A stretch of 64,000 nt of DNA from Acidobacteriota bacterium (GTDB taxonomy: Bacteria; Acidobacteriota; Terriglobia; Versatilivoradales; Versatilivoraceae), in NCBI GenBank assembly GCA_022616615.1, contig JAKEER010000117.1, positions 1-64,000 of the forward strand, written 5' to 3'. The position numbers were made by a program, and so were the translations under genes. How positions within the stretch are numbered: position 1 is the first letter of the stretch; each line of letters begins with the position of its first letter. Positions 19,623 through 29,286 of this stretch are shown one piece after another. The notes below the pieces were generated by a model, which was given only the letters and a program-made list of their open reading frames with translations, made no database searches and had not been told where the DNA came from.

Positions 19623-20157
19623 AGAAACCGCTCGAAGAGGCACGGGCCGCACCGAAAGCCAGGAGCGGCGGGGATCTGAGCGCGTGTGTCCCGCTCACAA
19701 ACGTCCGTTTGAGTAGAGGGTTAAGAGAGCGCCGCGTTTGGCCAAATCAAACTCCCTTAACTCAGGAGGGAGCCCCGGGACCAGAAGTCGCAGCGGGGAT
19801 GGTGGTTGGCGGATTTCGCGGCACATCATGTGCGTACCGCCCCGTAAACAATTCAACCGCCCAGCGCTTCCTTACTTTAACCGCGGTAGGGGTCTGGAAT
19901 GTCCAATTTCTAGGGCGTGACAGCATGCTGCCGCCCCAGCAGACAGTTTTTCAGTGGGCCTTTCAGTAGGGAGGAGAAGCTTCTTTAAGCTCTTAAGACA
20001 AAGGCTCTTAATAAAAGCTCTACGACGAATGGTGGAGTCTTGTGGCAGGGAAATCCTTCCACTGGGACAGAGAAAATCCCACCCTTGGGGAATTGATTCG
20101 ACGCTGGCGACCTTCGATAATGCTCTGGTCAAATCAGGCAATCGGAGCGGGGTGGGC
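19623..20157. other. Gene-free stretch before orphan receiver
   Basis: An open frame extends upstream from the orphan receiver to 19954 and another short frame begins at 19619, but neither shows a recognisable domain. I see no RNA motif or repeat that I can name. Confidence 0.4.
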
Positions 20158-20592
20158 GTGAACAAGAGAATCCGAATCGCAATTGCTGACCGCCACGAAA
20201 ACTTCAGGGAGGCATGCAAGAGAATTCTCGGGCTGGAATCAGACATGGAGATGGTTTCAGAATCAGGGACAGGTTTCGGACTCTCTCCTTTGCTCGATTT
20301 GATGAAAGCGGATGTCTTGCTTTTCGACGAGAAGATTGGGGAAGTGGAGGGGCCGGAGTCGTTCAGGATGATTCGGGAGCAGTTCCCGAATCTCAAGATT
20401 CTCTATATGGTTTCGTCTGAGGACTGGGCGGGCAGCCTCCAAGCCATGCAACTGGGTGTGAACGGGGTGATCGAAAAAGGGAGAAGCACAGCACATCTTC
20501 CTAAAGCCATCCGCAAAATTGTCGATGGAGAAGTATGGATCAGTCGAAAATTCACCTCAGCTTTGATGCGAGCCGAGCTTCAGCACGAGTAA
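20158..20592 (+). CDS. Stand-alone receiver-domain protein
   Basis: The ORF track starts this at 19954, but homology begins at GTG 20158 (MNKRIRIAIADRHENF), which has GGAGCGGGGTG just upstream and leaves a 144-aa protein. It resembles the receiver of the adjacent regulator (LGLESDMEMV, IRKIVDGEVWIS). The phospho-acceptor Asp57 and the Lys are kept, but the first residue of the acidic pair is Ala10 instead of Asp. There is no DNA-binding domain. It could act as a phosphate sink or a partner-binding domain for pilus control. Confidence 0.75.
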   Translation: MNKRIRIAIADRHENFREACKRILGLESDMEMVSESGTGFGLSPLLDLMKADVLLFDEKIGEVEGPESFRMIREQFPNLKILYMVSSEDWAGSLQAMQLGVNGVIEKGRSTAHLPKAIRKIVDGEVWISRKFTSALMRAELQHE

Positions 20593-20968
20593 GATCGTGT
20601 TCTGTTGGAAATGCAGCCAAAATTGGAGTTGGATTCAGTTTTTGAGATCTCGATGGACACTTTTAGGGAGTCAGTTTCTTTTTTGTGCAGGTGGGATCTT
20701 TGCTATTTCTTTCCCTGGAGCATCGGGCTGTTGAACAGTCCATACACTTGATTACACCTGTCGGGTTGCAGCGAATTCCGCATCTGTTGAATATTTTTGG
20801 TTATGAAGTTGCCCATTAGCCTTGCAGATGAGAGCGAGACCGTGGTTGTGGACTAATGGTCAACTTCCTGCCCAAAAGGGCGGGTGCTTGATGGAGGTAA
20901 GCGGCGGTTCAAGCAGTGCCTCGGGCGTCAAGGCATTTCAGATTCCAACCCAAAAAGGAGAATAAACC
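20593..20968. promoter_or_regulatory. Leader region of Flp pilin
   Basis: About 375 bp without a gene precede the pilin. It must hold the pilin promoter. The best sigma-54-like match I can find is TGGTCAACTTCCTGCCC (about 20858-20874), with GG and GC ten bases apart, but the -12 element is only partial. A short GCCC-AAAA-GGGC hairpin follows at once. No riboswitch consensus was recognised. Confidence 0.3.
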
Positions 20969-21142
20969 ATGCTGGAACTAATGAAGAAGTTCATGAAGGA
21001 AGAAGAAGGACAGGATCTCGTAGAGTACGCGTTGTTGCTTGTGTTCCTGGCTCTGGCAGCGATCGCAGTTCTGCCGACTCTCGGTCAGGCTGTGAACAAT
21101 GTTTTCAGCCAGTCCGCCAGCACACTCACCACCGGTTCCTAA
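20969..21142 (+). CDS. flp: Flp/Fap-type pilin
   Basis: This is a 57-aa major pilin subunit of the Tad pilus, too short for the ORF track. After a charged leader (MLELMKKFMKEEEG) comes QDLVEYALLLVFLALAA, with the prepilin cleavage site after Gly14 and the Flp-type Glu-Tyr pair at +5/+6 of the mature protein. A single hydrophobic helix and a short Ser/Thr-rich tail complete it. AAAAAGGAG lies 9 nt before ATG. It stands alone between a long leader and a strong terminator, so it is likely transcribed at a higher level than the assembly genes. Confidence 0.95.
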   Translation: MLELMKKFMKEEEGQDLVEYALLLVFLALAAIAVLPTLGQAVNNVFSQSASTLTTGS

Positions 21143-21166
21143 GGCTTGCATGATTTGGAACCCAAG

Positions 21167-21204
21167 CGGTCCAGTGGCATAGCTTGTCACTGGACCTTTT
21201 TTTT
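21167..21204 (+). terminator. Intrinsic terminator after flp
   Basis: GGTCCAGTG (21168-21176) pairs perfectly with CACTGGACC (21188-21196), extended by a G-T and a C-G pair, and is followed by eight T. It lies 26 bp after the pilin stop. Confidence 0.95.
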
Positions 21205-21394
21205 GGTACACGTGAGAACGATTTCGTAATCTCTTTGGTATACTCTGTCGATATAATTTCTGAACAGATTTACAAGCGGAGGAGAGTTTTGTAATTGTCC
21301 GGAGCGTAAGTCCATTCCGAGCCGCGCACTCAGATCTAAATTAAACTAAGGGAAGCCCTCTTTTGTACCGAATACGCTGCTGAATTGAGGTCGC

Positions 21395-21931
21395 TTGAAT
21401 AGTTACATCCTGTTAGGCGTCACGCTCTGTGTGAGCTGTGCTGCCATCATTGATGTGCTCACCCAGAAGATCCCTAATTGGCTGACCCTACCGTGCATGG
21501 CAGCCGGACTGGCGTTGAACTTTTTCTTCTTCGGACTAGCGGGTTTGTTATCCGGCACCGAGGGACTGGCGGTAGGCTTTGGCTTGCTGTTTCTGGTCTA
21601 TCGCTTGGGAGGAATGGGGGCTGGAGATGTCAAATTGCTGGCCGCTGTCGGCGCCTTTGTTGGCCCCCAATTGGTCTTTTACAGTTTTATTTGGATGGCT
21701 CTGGTCGGTGGAGTCTTGGCGATTCTGCTCATCTGCTACAAGAACGCCTTTGCTCAGACCTTCCGAAACCTGAAACTGCTGCTAGTAGGTTGGTTCTTAA
21801 AGACCCACGATCAGGATGCGAACCTGACAATTAGGAACCAGGCATTGCTCAAACTTCCCTATGGAGTCGCGATTGCCCTGGGCACGATTTTGGCAGTCTT
21901 TCTTCGCCAAATCCCGCGGTTTGGTTTTTGA
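21395..21931 (+). CDS. tadV: A24-family prepilin peptidase
   Basis: This 178-aa inner-membrane aspartic protease has about six helices. The two catalytic aspartates are in AAIIDVLTQKIPNW and in the GAGDVKLL (GxGD) motif. It processes the Flp prepilin leader. TTG 21395 is the start: GAGG lies about 6 nt upstream and there is no earlier start in frame. It lacks the N-methylation zinc domain of long PilD-type enzymes, as expected for TadV/CpaA proteins. It begins the assembly-gene run after the terminator. Confidence 0.9.
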   Translation: MNSYILLGVTLCVSCAAIIDVLTQKIPNWLTLPCMAAGLALNFFFFGLAGLLSGTEGLAVGFGLLFLVYRLGGMGAGDVKLLAAVGAFVGPQLVFYSFIWMALVGGVLAILLICYKNAFAQTFRNLKLLLVGWFLKTHDQDANLTIRNQALLKLPYGVAIALGTILAVFLRQIPRFGF

Positions 21932-21988
21932 AATTGCGAATCGACCTCACCGGAACTTTCCCGATGGTTTGAACCTAGGAGATCTCAT

Positions 21989-22828
21989 ATGAACAGAGCG
22001 AGGATTCTGATTGTTCTGATGGTTGCGGTAGTCGTGGGCGGGGCCCTGAGTTATGCCGTTTACAATTTCTTACAGAGCCGTCCGGTTACGGTTGTGAGGA
22101 CGCCCGAAAAAAACGTCGTTGTAGCCGTTGGGGCGCTACCATTAGGAACGCTGCTCAAAGATGAAAATCTAAAGTTTGTCTCTTGGCCAGCTACCAACCT
22201 GCCTCCTGGCTACTTCGAGCGCAAAGAGGATTTGCTGAGCCGAGGGCTGGTCCAGCCGGTGGTTGTGAACGAACCCATTCTTGAATCGAAGCTGGCCCCC
22301 AAGGGGTCAGGAGCAGGCCTGCCCCCGGTCATTCCCAAGGGAATGCGTGCCCTCTCAATCAGGGCTAACGAGATCATCGGTGTTGCCGGCTACGTGGGCG
22401 TAGGCACGCGCGTTGACGTCGTACTAACCGCTACCCTCACGGGGGCGCAGGAGGCGATGACCAAGATCGTCCTCCAAAACGTTGAAGTAGCTTCAGCCGG
22501 ACAGGTGATTCAAAAAGATCCAGAGGGGAAACCACAAACAGTGACAGTTGTGACTTTGTTTGTCACACCTGAAGATGCCGAGAAACTCACAACAGCCAGT
22601 TCGCAGGGCCAGTTTCAATTGGCTTTGCGAAATCCCTTGGACCTGGATGAAGCCAAAACCAAGGGCAGTCAACTGAGCCAGCTCATACGCGGCGCGCCTG
22701 CCGCGCCCGCACCCGTTGTGAGAGCCCCCAGACGCGTGCCTCAGGTTATTGCGGCTCCACCGCCTGTTGCCCCCGCGACAAACATCGAAGTGATCAAGGG
22801 TGAGCAACGCTCGACAGTGAAGTTCTAA
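21989..22828 (+). CDS. cpaB: Flp pilus assembly protein CpaB/RcpC
   Basis: The protein has 279 aa with one N-terminal membrane helix (RILIVLMVAVVVGGALSYAV). A SAF domain at about 45-110 includes VVVAVGALPLGTLL and the PPGYF segment, and an RcpC-type domain at about 115-210 includes AISIRANEIIGVAGYVGVGTRVDV. A Pro-rich tail follows. It is the periplasmic adaptor that helps the secretin in Tad systems. GGAG precedes ATG 21989. Confidence 0.9.
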   Translation: MNRARILIVLMVAVVVGGALSYAVYNFLQSRPVTVVRTPEKNVVVAVGALPLGTLLKDENLKFVSWPATNLPPGYFERKEDLLSRGLVQPVVVNEPILESKLAPKGSGAGLPPVIPKGMRALSIRANEIIGVAGYVGVGTRVDVVLTATLTGAQEAMTKIVLQNVEVASAGQVIQKDPEGKPQTVTVVTLFVTPEDAEKLTTASSQGQFQLALRNPLDLDEAKTKGSQLSQLIRGAPAAPAPVVRAPRRVPQVIAAPPPVAPATNIEVIKGEQRSTVKF

Positions 22829-23051
22829 GGAGCATCTTTGATGTCGGGACACTCCCAAGCTTGTCCATTCGATGTCCTTGAGTCGGCGAGATTTCATTAA
22901 AGTGAGGCTACCGGCGTTTCGAAACGTAGTTGAGAACAGTTCATGGTGATCGGGCTTTCAATCCAATCCGGAATAGAGCTGAAGCCATGCTGAGCTCTCT
23001 TCTGTCAGGGTACTCGCCTTATTGTTCAAAGTTCCAGGAGGATTAATTCAC

Positions 23052-24494
23052 ATGCTGCCTGCAGCCCTTCGAGAAAAGGTCCTGCTTCGACGGTCCCCGT
23101 TGCTCATCCCTGTTTTTGTTTCTGCAGTTGTTCTCTCGCTGCATTTAACTGTGGAAGCCCACCAGGCGCAGCGGCCACAAGTTTCCGATGTGCCACAGTT
23201 GACGGTGATCGCGTCGAAGTCGATTATCGTGAACACTGCGGAACCCATCGAGCGTGTGGCGGTGACCAGTACGGAGATTGCCGACGCGTTGGTGATTTCT
23301 CCTCAGCAGGTTATGATCAATGGAAAAGCACCCGGGATTGTGAGCCTAATCTTGTGGGACCGAACGGGCAAGAGCACAAGCTACGATTTGGTCGTGGAGA
23401 TCGATCTTTCCTTGCTTCAGAGGCAGCTCGAAGAGCAGTTCCCCACTGAGAACATCGGCGTCAGCTCTGCGAAGGGTGCTCTGGTTCTATCGGGATCGGC
23501 AAGTGAGCCTCGCGTTGCGGAGAAGGCCATCGAGATCGCAGGATCTTTTTCCCCGAAAGTAATAAACCTGTTGCAACTGCCGCCGCCGCCGGATACTGAA
23601 CAGATTCTGCTGCAGGTGAAGTTTGCTGACGTGGATCGCGCCGCCACGCAACAATTAGGGGTTAACTTGATCAGCACAGGGGTGGGAAATACACTAGGCT
23701 CAACTTCCACTCAGCAATTTGGCACGGGTTTGACTGGTGTAAACCTCACCACGATCTCGCCGGCGGTGGGGCCGGGATTCACGTCGTCACAAACGCTATC
23801 CGATGTTCTGAATGTTTTTCTTTTCCGCTTCGATCTCAACCTGGGTGCTACCATCAAAGCTCTACAGCAGAAGAATCTTCTTCAGATCCTGGCTGAGCCC
23901 AATCTGCTGGCCTCAAACGGCAAGGAAGCCAGCTTTCTGGCGGGTGGCGAGTTTCCGATCCCGATTGTTCAATCAACCCAGGGGACGAATGCCATCACGA
24001 TTCAGTTCAAGGAATTCGGAGTTCGATTGACGTTTACACCCACAGTGACTTCGAGCGGCAAGATTCGTCTGAAGGTTCGTCCAGAGGTGAGCGCTTTAGA
24101 TTTCACCAATGCCGCCACAATTGGTGGGTTCTTTGTTCCGGCGTTGAGCACACGGCGAGCTGAGACCGAGGTCGAATTGGCGGACGGCCAGAGTTTTGCG
24201 ATTGCGGGCTTGATTGACAACCGGATGACTGAAGTCTTCACCAAGATTCCAGCCCTTGGTGATATTCCGATTCTAGGAAATCTGTTTCGAAGCCGCCAGA
24301 TCAACAAGTCAAAAAGCGAGCTGCTCGTGCTGGTAACTCCAAAGTTTGTGAAACCCCTGAACGCCGATCAGGCGCCTCCTTTGCCAGAGAACCCAAAGCC
24401 TTTCTTGGATCCTCAAAGATTTGACGGGAAGACGGGACCTGTGGACGCTCCTCCCAAGAAGGTGGAGGGTGGCGAGGTTCCGAAAAGCCAGTGA
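23052..24494 (+). CDS. cpaC: Tad secretin CpaC/RcpA
   Basis: The ORF track begins at TTG 23022, but CCAGGAGG lies 10 nt before ATG 23052, which decides the start and gives a 480-aa outer-membrane channel. A signal peptide (SPLLIPVFVSAVVLSLHL) leads. The N-terminal pilus-secretin domain (VIASKSIIVNT..., about 45-115) is followed by a BON-like segment (about 125-180) and the C-terminal secretin domain (270-430) with LLQILAEPNLLASNGKEA and VPALSTRRAETEVEL. The tail is Pro-rich. It forms the pore for the Flp fibre. Confidence 0.95.
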   Translation: MLPAALREKVLLRRSPLLIPVFVSAVVLSLHLTVEAHQAQRPQVSDVPQLTVIASKSIIVNTAEPIERVAVTSTEIADALVISPQQVMINGKAPGIVSLILWDRTGKSTSYDLVVEIDLSLLQRQLEEQFPTENIGVSSAKGALVLSGSASEPRVAEKAIEIAGSFSPKVINLLQLPPPPDTEQILLQVKFADVDRAATQQLGVNLISTGVGNTLGSTSTQQFGTGLTGVNLTTISPAVGPGFTSSQTLSDVLNVFLFRFDLNLGATIKALQQKNLLQILAEPNLLASNGKEASFLAGGEFPIPIVQSTQGTNAITIQFKEFGVRLTFTPTVTSSGKIRLKVRPEVSALDFTNAATIGGFFVPALSTRRAETEVELADGQSFAIAGLIDNRMTEVFTKIPALGDIPILGNLFRSRQINKSKSELLVLVTPKFVKPLNADQAPPLPENPKPFLDPQRFDGKTGPVDAPPKKVEGGEVPKSQ

Positions 24495-24524
24495 CCGTAG
24501 CATCCAACTAGGGAGTTTCGTTCC

Positions 24525-25715
24525 ATGTTGTCAGCCATCATCATTAGTCCTGATGAGCAGTTTCGAGATGCGACACGGGAGTTGTTGGAAGGTTCAGACC
24601 AGATTGAGGTGCGGGCTGAACTCAACAATTTCTACTCCTCTCTGGATAGCTGGATTTTTAACGAGATCAAGACCATGGAGGCCGACGTCATTATTGTGGA
24701 TGTCGTTCCAGACAAGGAACAGGGGATACTTACTGTTGAAAAAATTCTCGAGATCTCCAAACACAGCCATATCTTCGTCGCCGGAAACGGGACCGACGCG
24801 GATGTGATTCTCCGGTCGATGCGAGCGGGGGCAAAGGAGTTCCTCTCCACACCACTGGAAAGCCAGCCGCTGTTTGCGGCCATCGAGCGTGTCAGCAAAG
24901 TACATACCGTCGCGACAAAAGAGAAAAAGCGGTTTGGAAAGCTCTTTACCTTTTTCAGCGCCAAGGGAGGCACGGGTTCAACCGTGGTTTCAACGAATTT
25001 CGCGGTGAGCTTGGTTGAGCAAACGAAGAAGCCAACGATCCTTGTGGATCTCGATATGCAGCTCGGCGAGGTGTCGTTGTTTCTGGGAATGAAGCCGGCT
25101 TTCAATATCGTTGATGTTGCGGACAACATTCACCGCATGGATGAGGCCTTGTTGAAGGGGTTCATCAAGAAGCATGCTTCTGGGCTCGACGTGCTGGCCG
25201 CGCCGGACTCGCTGGAGAAAGTGGAATCTGTGGGCCCGTCTCAGATTGTTCAAATCCTTCAGTTCCTGAAGAACAGTTACGAATACGTGGTTGTCGACAC
25301 ATCGAACACGTTCGATGATCATACCGTGTCTGCGCTTGACCAGTCATCGACCATCTTTCTGATCTCCAATACCGATCTCCCCTCGCTACGCAATGCCCAG
25401 CGCTGTCTTTCTATTTTCGAGCGGATGGGGTATAAGAAGGAAAAGATCAGGCTCTTGATCAACCGCTATCAGAAGAGCCTCGAAATACGGACGAAGGACA
25501 TTGAGGAAACACTGAATTTTCCGGTCAACTGGTTTTTTCCCAACGACTGGCCGACGATCATGAACGCTGTAAATAGCGGAGTGCCACTTTCGACAGTGAA
25601 CCACAGCGAGATTGCTGGGTCTTTCGCATCCTTCGTTCAGCAGGTGGCCGGCATTCAGCCGCCCAAACAGCCGGAGAAGAAGAAGAAAGGATTGCTAGGA
25701 CTGTTTGGAAAATGA
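24525..25715 (+). CDS. cpaE: Tad localisation ATPase CpaE/TadZ
   Basis: The protein has 396 aa. Residues 1-125 are an atypical receiver-like domain and 140-370 a MinD/ParA-type P-loop domain. The deviant Walker A is AKGGTGSTVVSTN: the signature Lys147 is kept, but Ser152 stands where the phosphate-binding Lys of GKT should be. TadZ proteins place the Tad machinery at a pole, and reduced ATPase activity is known in the family. GGGAG precedes ATG. A second copy lies at 36146-37399. Confidence 0.9.
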   Translation: MLSAIIISPDEQFRDATRELLEGSDQIEVRAELNNFYSSLDSWIFNEIKTMEADVIIVDVVPDKEQGILTVEKILEISKHSHIFVAGNGTDADVILRSMRAGAKEFLSTPLESQPLFAAIERVSKVHTVATKEKKRFGKLFTFFSAKGGTGSTVVSTNFAVSLVEQTKKPTILVDLDMQLGEVSLFLGMKPAFNIVDVADNIHRMDEALLKGFIKKHASGLDVLAAPDSLEKVESVGPSQIVQILQFLKNSYEYVVVDTSNTFDDHTVSALDQSSTIFLISNTDLPSLRNAQRCLSIFERMGYKKEKIRLLINRYQKSLEIRTKDIEETLNFPVNWFFPNDWPTIMNAVNSGVPLSTVNHSEIAGSFASFVQQVAGIQPPKQPEKKKKGLLGLFGK

Positions 25716-25830
25716 ATGCGAACGCCAGAGGCAGAACCGGGTTTGCAGCTAAGCTCTCCCGGCCCAGATTCAACAGCCCGCATCCTGAATTTGCTTGATT
25801 GGTCATTTTGATCTGAAAGGTATTGCCAAT

Positions 25831-27207
25831 ATGGGTGACACACGACTATTTACCAAGGAAGGTGCGCCAAGCCCGGATCGTAATTCATGGAACGACCGCT
25901 TGAACAAAGGCACTGGCGCAACGCCCAGTAGCGGCCACTTCCAGGTTTTGAAACACAACATTCATCGGAAGCTTTTGGACAAGCTGGATCTGCAAAGCAT
26001 TGCCTCGTTGAGCAAGCCGGTGCTTAGCAATGAGATTCGCAAGGTTGTGGAGAGCTTACTGGTTGAAGAGACCACTCCGCTAAGCTTGATGGAGCGAGAG
26101 AAACTCGTCAACGAAGTCTTGGATGAAGTTCTTGGGCTGGGCCCTCTGGAGCCGTTGCTCAAAGATGGAACAATTTCCGATATCCTCGTCAACACGCACA
26201 AGAAAGTTTACATCGAACGCCGCGGGAAACTGGAGGCCACCGATGTCGTTTTCAAAGATGATGCCCATCTGCTGCAGATCATCGACAAGATCGTTTCGGC
26301 GGTGGGCCGGCGCATCGACGAATCGTCACCCATGGTCGATGCACGCTTGCCCGACGGCTCGCGTGTGAACGCCATCATTCCGCCTTTGGCGCTGGATGGG
26401 CCAATTGTGTCGATTCGTCGGTTTGGTTCGACGCCACTGACGGCGGATGACATGTTGAACAACAACACTCTGACACCCGCGATGCTGGAACTGCTGAAAG
26501 GCATCGTGAAGGCGCGCCTCAACGTGATCATCTCCGGCGGCACAGGCTCCGGTAAAACCACATTGCTGAATTGCCTCTCCAGCTATATTCCAGAAGACGA
26601 ACGAATCGTCACGATCGAAGACGCCGCCGAACTTCAGCTCAAGCAGGAACACATCGTTCGTCTGGAAACCCGTCCGCCCAACATTGAAGGCAAAGGCGCT
26701 GTTCGCCAGCGGCAGTTGGTGATTAACGCGCTGCGTATGCGTCCCGACCGGATTGTGGTTGGCGAAGTCCGCGGCGAAGAGGCCCTGGACATGCTCCAGG
26801 CGATGAATACAGGCCACGACGGCTCTTTGACCACTATTCACGCAAACACCCCGCGAGACGCCCTGTCCCGAATGGAAACTATGATTTCCATGGCTAACCT
26901 CAATCTTCCGGACAAGGCCATGCGCCAGCAGATTGCTTCGGCTGTGGACGTGGTGATTCAGGCTTCGCGCCTGAGTGATGGCACCCGCAAGATCATGAGC
27001 ATTTCTGAAGTCGTAGGAATGGAAGGCGACGTGGTCACTATGCAGGACATCTTTGTCTTTGAGCGAGTTGGCATTGGAGAAAAGGGCAAGGTGTTGGGGC
27101 GATTTCGTCCAACCGGCATTCGTCCCAAGTTTGCCGAGCGGCTCAAATACGCTGGCATTCATCTTCCGGCCAGCATGTTTGACAATGTGACTGAATATAA
27201 GCGATAG
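25831..27207 (+). CDS. cpaF: Tad pilus assembly ATPase CpaF/TadA
   Basis: The protein has 458 aa from ATG 25831 (the track start, TTG 25795, lacks a ribosome-binding site, while GAAAGG precedes the ATG). An N-terminal helical domain is followed by the secretion-ATPase core: Walker [10 protein letters not shown] at about 236-244, [12 protein letters not shown], then [12 protein letters not shown] and the TTIHANTP His box. It is the hexameric motor that drives Flp pilus extension and, in TadA, retraction. Confidence 0.95.
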   Translation: MGDTRLFTKEGAPSPDRNSWNDRLNKGTGATPSSGHFQVLKHNIHRKLLDKLDLQSIASLSKPVLSNEIRKVVESLLVEETTPLSLMEREKLVNEVLDEVLGLGPLEPLLKDGTISDILVNTHKKVYIERRGKLEATDVVFKDDAHLLQIIDKIVSAVGRRIDESSPMVDARLPDGSRVNAIIPPLALDGPIVSIRRFGSTPLTADDMLNNNTLTPAMLELLKGIVKARLNVIISGGTGSGKTTLLNCLSSYIPEDERIVTIEDAAELQLKQEHIVRLETRPPNIEGKGAVRQRQLVINALRMRPDRIVVGEVRGEEALDMLQAMNTGHDGSLTTIHANTPRDALSRMETMISMANLNLPDKAMRQQIASAVDVVIQASRLSDGTRKIMSISEVVGMEGDVVTMQDIFVFERVGIGEKGKVLGRFRPTGIRPKFAERLKYAGIHLPASMFDNVTEYKR

Positions 27208-27301
27208 ACGGCAGTTAGGAAGGCAGCCTCGACTGTTTGTCAGCTCAGGACGAAGCGGCGGCTGCCACAGTCGAAGCGGTTGGGAGTGCAGGAGCGTTAG
27301 C

Positions 27302-28279
27302 ATGAATCCATTACTCATTGCTTCCGTCATTTTCATGATCGCGGTTCTCTTCGTCGGTAGTGTCTACTTTGCCATTTGGGAACTGCCTGAGAGAGAGAAG
27401 CGGAAAAAGATTAAGGATCGCTTGGAATCAATTTCCGAGGCTGGGCGGCGAATGCCCAGCCCGGAACTGGATATCATGAAGAGTGAACTCTTGAGCGATG
27501 TGCCAGCATTCAACAGGATGCTGCTTCAGTTCTCTCACTCGAACCAGCTCAAAAAGCTTATCGGCCAGGCGGACATGAAAATGAAGGTCAGCACCTTGAT
27601 CTTGGTTTCGCTTGTCTTGTTTGCCTTTGGGATCGTCGTTTCAAACCAACTGCTGAACATGCTGCCTGTCAATATTCTGATCGGTTTGCTTCTTTCCGCG
27701 CTTCCCTTCCTGGTTATTCTGTACAAGAGGAACCGCAGATTCAGGAAGTTTGAGGAACTCTTTCCCGAGGCTTTGGAACTGTTAACCCGCGCCGTCAAAG
27801 CCGGCCACGCTTTCAATACGGGCATCGAGATGATTGCTGAAGAAATGGTTGAGCCGATATCAAAGGAATTTCGCATCACCTTTGACGAACAGAACTTCGG
27901 CCTGCCGTTGAAACAGGCCTTGTTTAACATGGTGGAACGCATGCCCCTGCTGGACCTGAAATTCTTTGTAACCGCCGTTCTGATGCAGAAGGAAACCGGC
28001 GGTAACCTGGCCGAAATCCTTACGAACTTGTCACACCTGATTCGCGAACGGTTCAAGATCATGGGCGAAGTGCGAACGTTCTCCGCCCAGGGCCGCTTAA
28101 CGGGCTACATCTTGACGGCCGTGCCCATCGCTATGGGGTTCATCTTGTCGGCTATGAACTGGGATTACATGAGCGCTCTTTTCAAGGAACAGATTGGGCA
28201 CTACATGCTGGCCGGAGCTGGCTTCTGCCAGCTTTTGGGTTACATCATCATTCGCAAGATCGTGAACATTAAGGTTTAG
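27302..28279 (+). CDS. tadB: Tad platform protein TadB
   Basis: This 325-aa GspF-superfamily inner-membrane protein has one N-terminal helix, two in the middle (about 95-140) and two at the C-terminus. The T2SSF domain spans about 155-290 (FPEALELLTRAVKAGHAFNTGIE and KETGGNLAEIL). It pairs with TadC as the membrane platform that CpaF acts on. GGAG lies 7 nt before ATG. TadC follows 15 bp downstream. Confidence 0.95.
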   Translation: MNPLLIASVIFMIAVLFVGSVYFAIWELPEREKRKKIKDRLESISEAGRRMPSPELDIMKSELLSDVPAFNRMLLQFSHSNQLKKLIGQADMKMKVSTLILVSLVLFAFGIVVSNQLLNMLPVNILIGLLLSALPFLVILYKRNRRFRKFEELFPEALELLTRAVKAGHAFNTGIEMIAEEMVEPISKEFRITFDEQNFGLPLKQALFNMVERMPLLDLKFFVTAVLMQKETGGNLAEILTNLSHLIRERFKIMGEVRTFSAQGRLTGYILTAVPIAMGFILSAMNWDYMSALFKEQIGHYMLAGAGFCQLLGYIIIRKIVNIKV

Positions 28280-28294
28280 ACTGGCGGTGGATCG

Positions 28295-29233
28295 ATGGCG
28301 ATAATGATTGCTTTTCTCACCTTTGTTCTGGCGACCTCGCTGGTGTTTTACCTCCATTATGCCTTCATGAGGAAGAAGAACCCGCTTTCCGAGCGGTTGG
28401 CGGATCTTGAGAAGTCGAATCCCTTCCGGGCTTACGCCGAATCCGCGGTGCTGGCTCAGCGAGAGACCAACATAGAAAAGGTCTTTCAGCCGCTGAGCAA
28501 GCTGATGCCAAAGTCGCCGAACGAATTGAGTGCGACGACTCGAAAGCTGATGCAGGCGGGCTATCGCCACAAGTCGGCTGTCACGATTTTCTACGGCATC
28601 AAAGTAGGTTTCATACTGTTGGTGCTACTGGCTGCTTTCCTGAGTGGGCGGCTTCAGTCCGGCCCCGTGGAGAACATCTTCATCACGTTGCTGGCGTGCG
28701 TCGCCGCCGGCTACATTCTTCCAGACTTCATCCTTTCAACGCGAGTCACTTCGCGGAAGGAAAAGATCCAACTTGCGTTGCCTGATGCTTTGGACTTGTT
28801 GGTCGTCTGCGTCGAGGCAGGTCTCGGCCTGGACCAGGGCATTCTGAAAACGAGCGAGGAGCTGAGGGTAACGCACCCGGACATCTGTGATGAATTGAAC
28901 CTGGTGAATCTTGAGCTGCGCGCTGGAAAACCTCGCAAGGATGCGCTCAAGAATCTGGCCGACCGGACCGGTGTGGAAGACATGAATGGCTTAGTTTCGA
29001 TGCTGATTCAGACCGACAAATTTGGAACCAGCATCGCGCAGTCTTTACGAGTCCACTCGGACGCCCTGAGAACCAAGCGCCGCCAGCGCGCCGAGGAGCG
29101 AGCGCACAAGGTTTCGGTGAAACTGGTGTTTCCACTTGTTTTTCTCATCTTCCCCTCAATGTTCATTGTCATCCTGGGACCAGGGGTTATCAAGATCATC
29201 AAGCAGCTCATGCCTGCCATGGGTGGCGGTTAG
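28295..29233 (+). CDS. tadC: Tad platform protein TadC
   Basis: This 312-aa GspF-superfamily partner of TadB has the same topology: one N-terminal helix, two in the middle, a T2SSF domain (LPDALDLLVVCVEAGLGLDQGI ... QTDKFGTSIAQSLRVHSDALR) and a C-terminal helix pair. It ends the conserved Tad assembly set and is followed by a tiny membrane gene in the same run. Confidence 0.95.
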   Translation: MAIMIAFLTFVLATSLVFYLHYAFMRKKNPLSERLADLEKSNPFRAYAESAVLAQRETNIEKVFQPLSKLMPKSPNELSATTRKLMQAGYRHKSAVTIFYGIKVGFILLVLLAAFLSGRLQSGPVENIFITLLACVAAGYILPDFILSTRVTSRKEKIQLALPDALDLLVVCVEAGLGLDQGILKTSEELRVTHPDICDELNLVNLELRAGKPRKDALKNLADRTGVEDMNGLVSMLIQTDKFGTSIAQSLRVHSDALRTKRRQRAEERAHKVSVKLVFPLVFLIFPSMFIVILGPGVIKIIKQLMPAMGGG

Positions 29234-29286
29234 TAAATCCTCTTCAATCGTCGCAGTCTGATGAAATTACAGAAAGGAGTTTCGTA

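Noticed and set aside
19619-19969. 116-aa ORF after the LuxR-type regulator
   Set aside because: No domain and composition unlike protein; part of an intergenic region.
20593-20968. Cyclic di-GMP riboswitch before flp
   Set aside because: Considered because of the pilus context, but the conserved GEMM core could not be found.
26326-27336. 336-aa minus-strand ORF opposite cpaF
   Set aside because: Shadow of the strongly conserved CpaF gene in the antisense frame.
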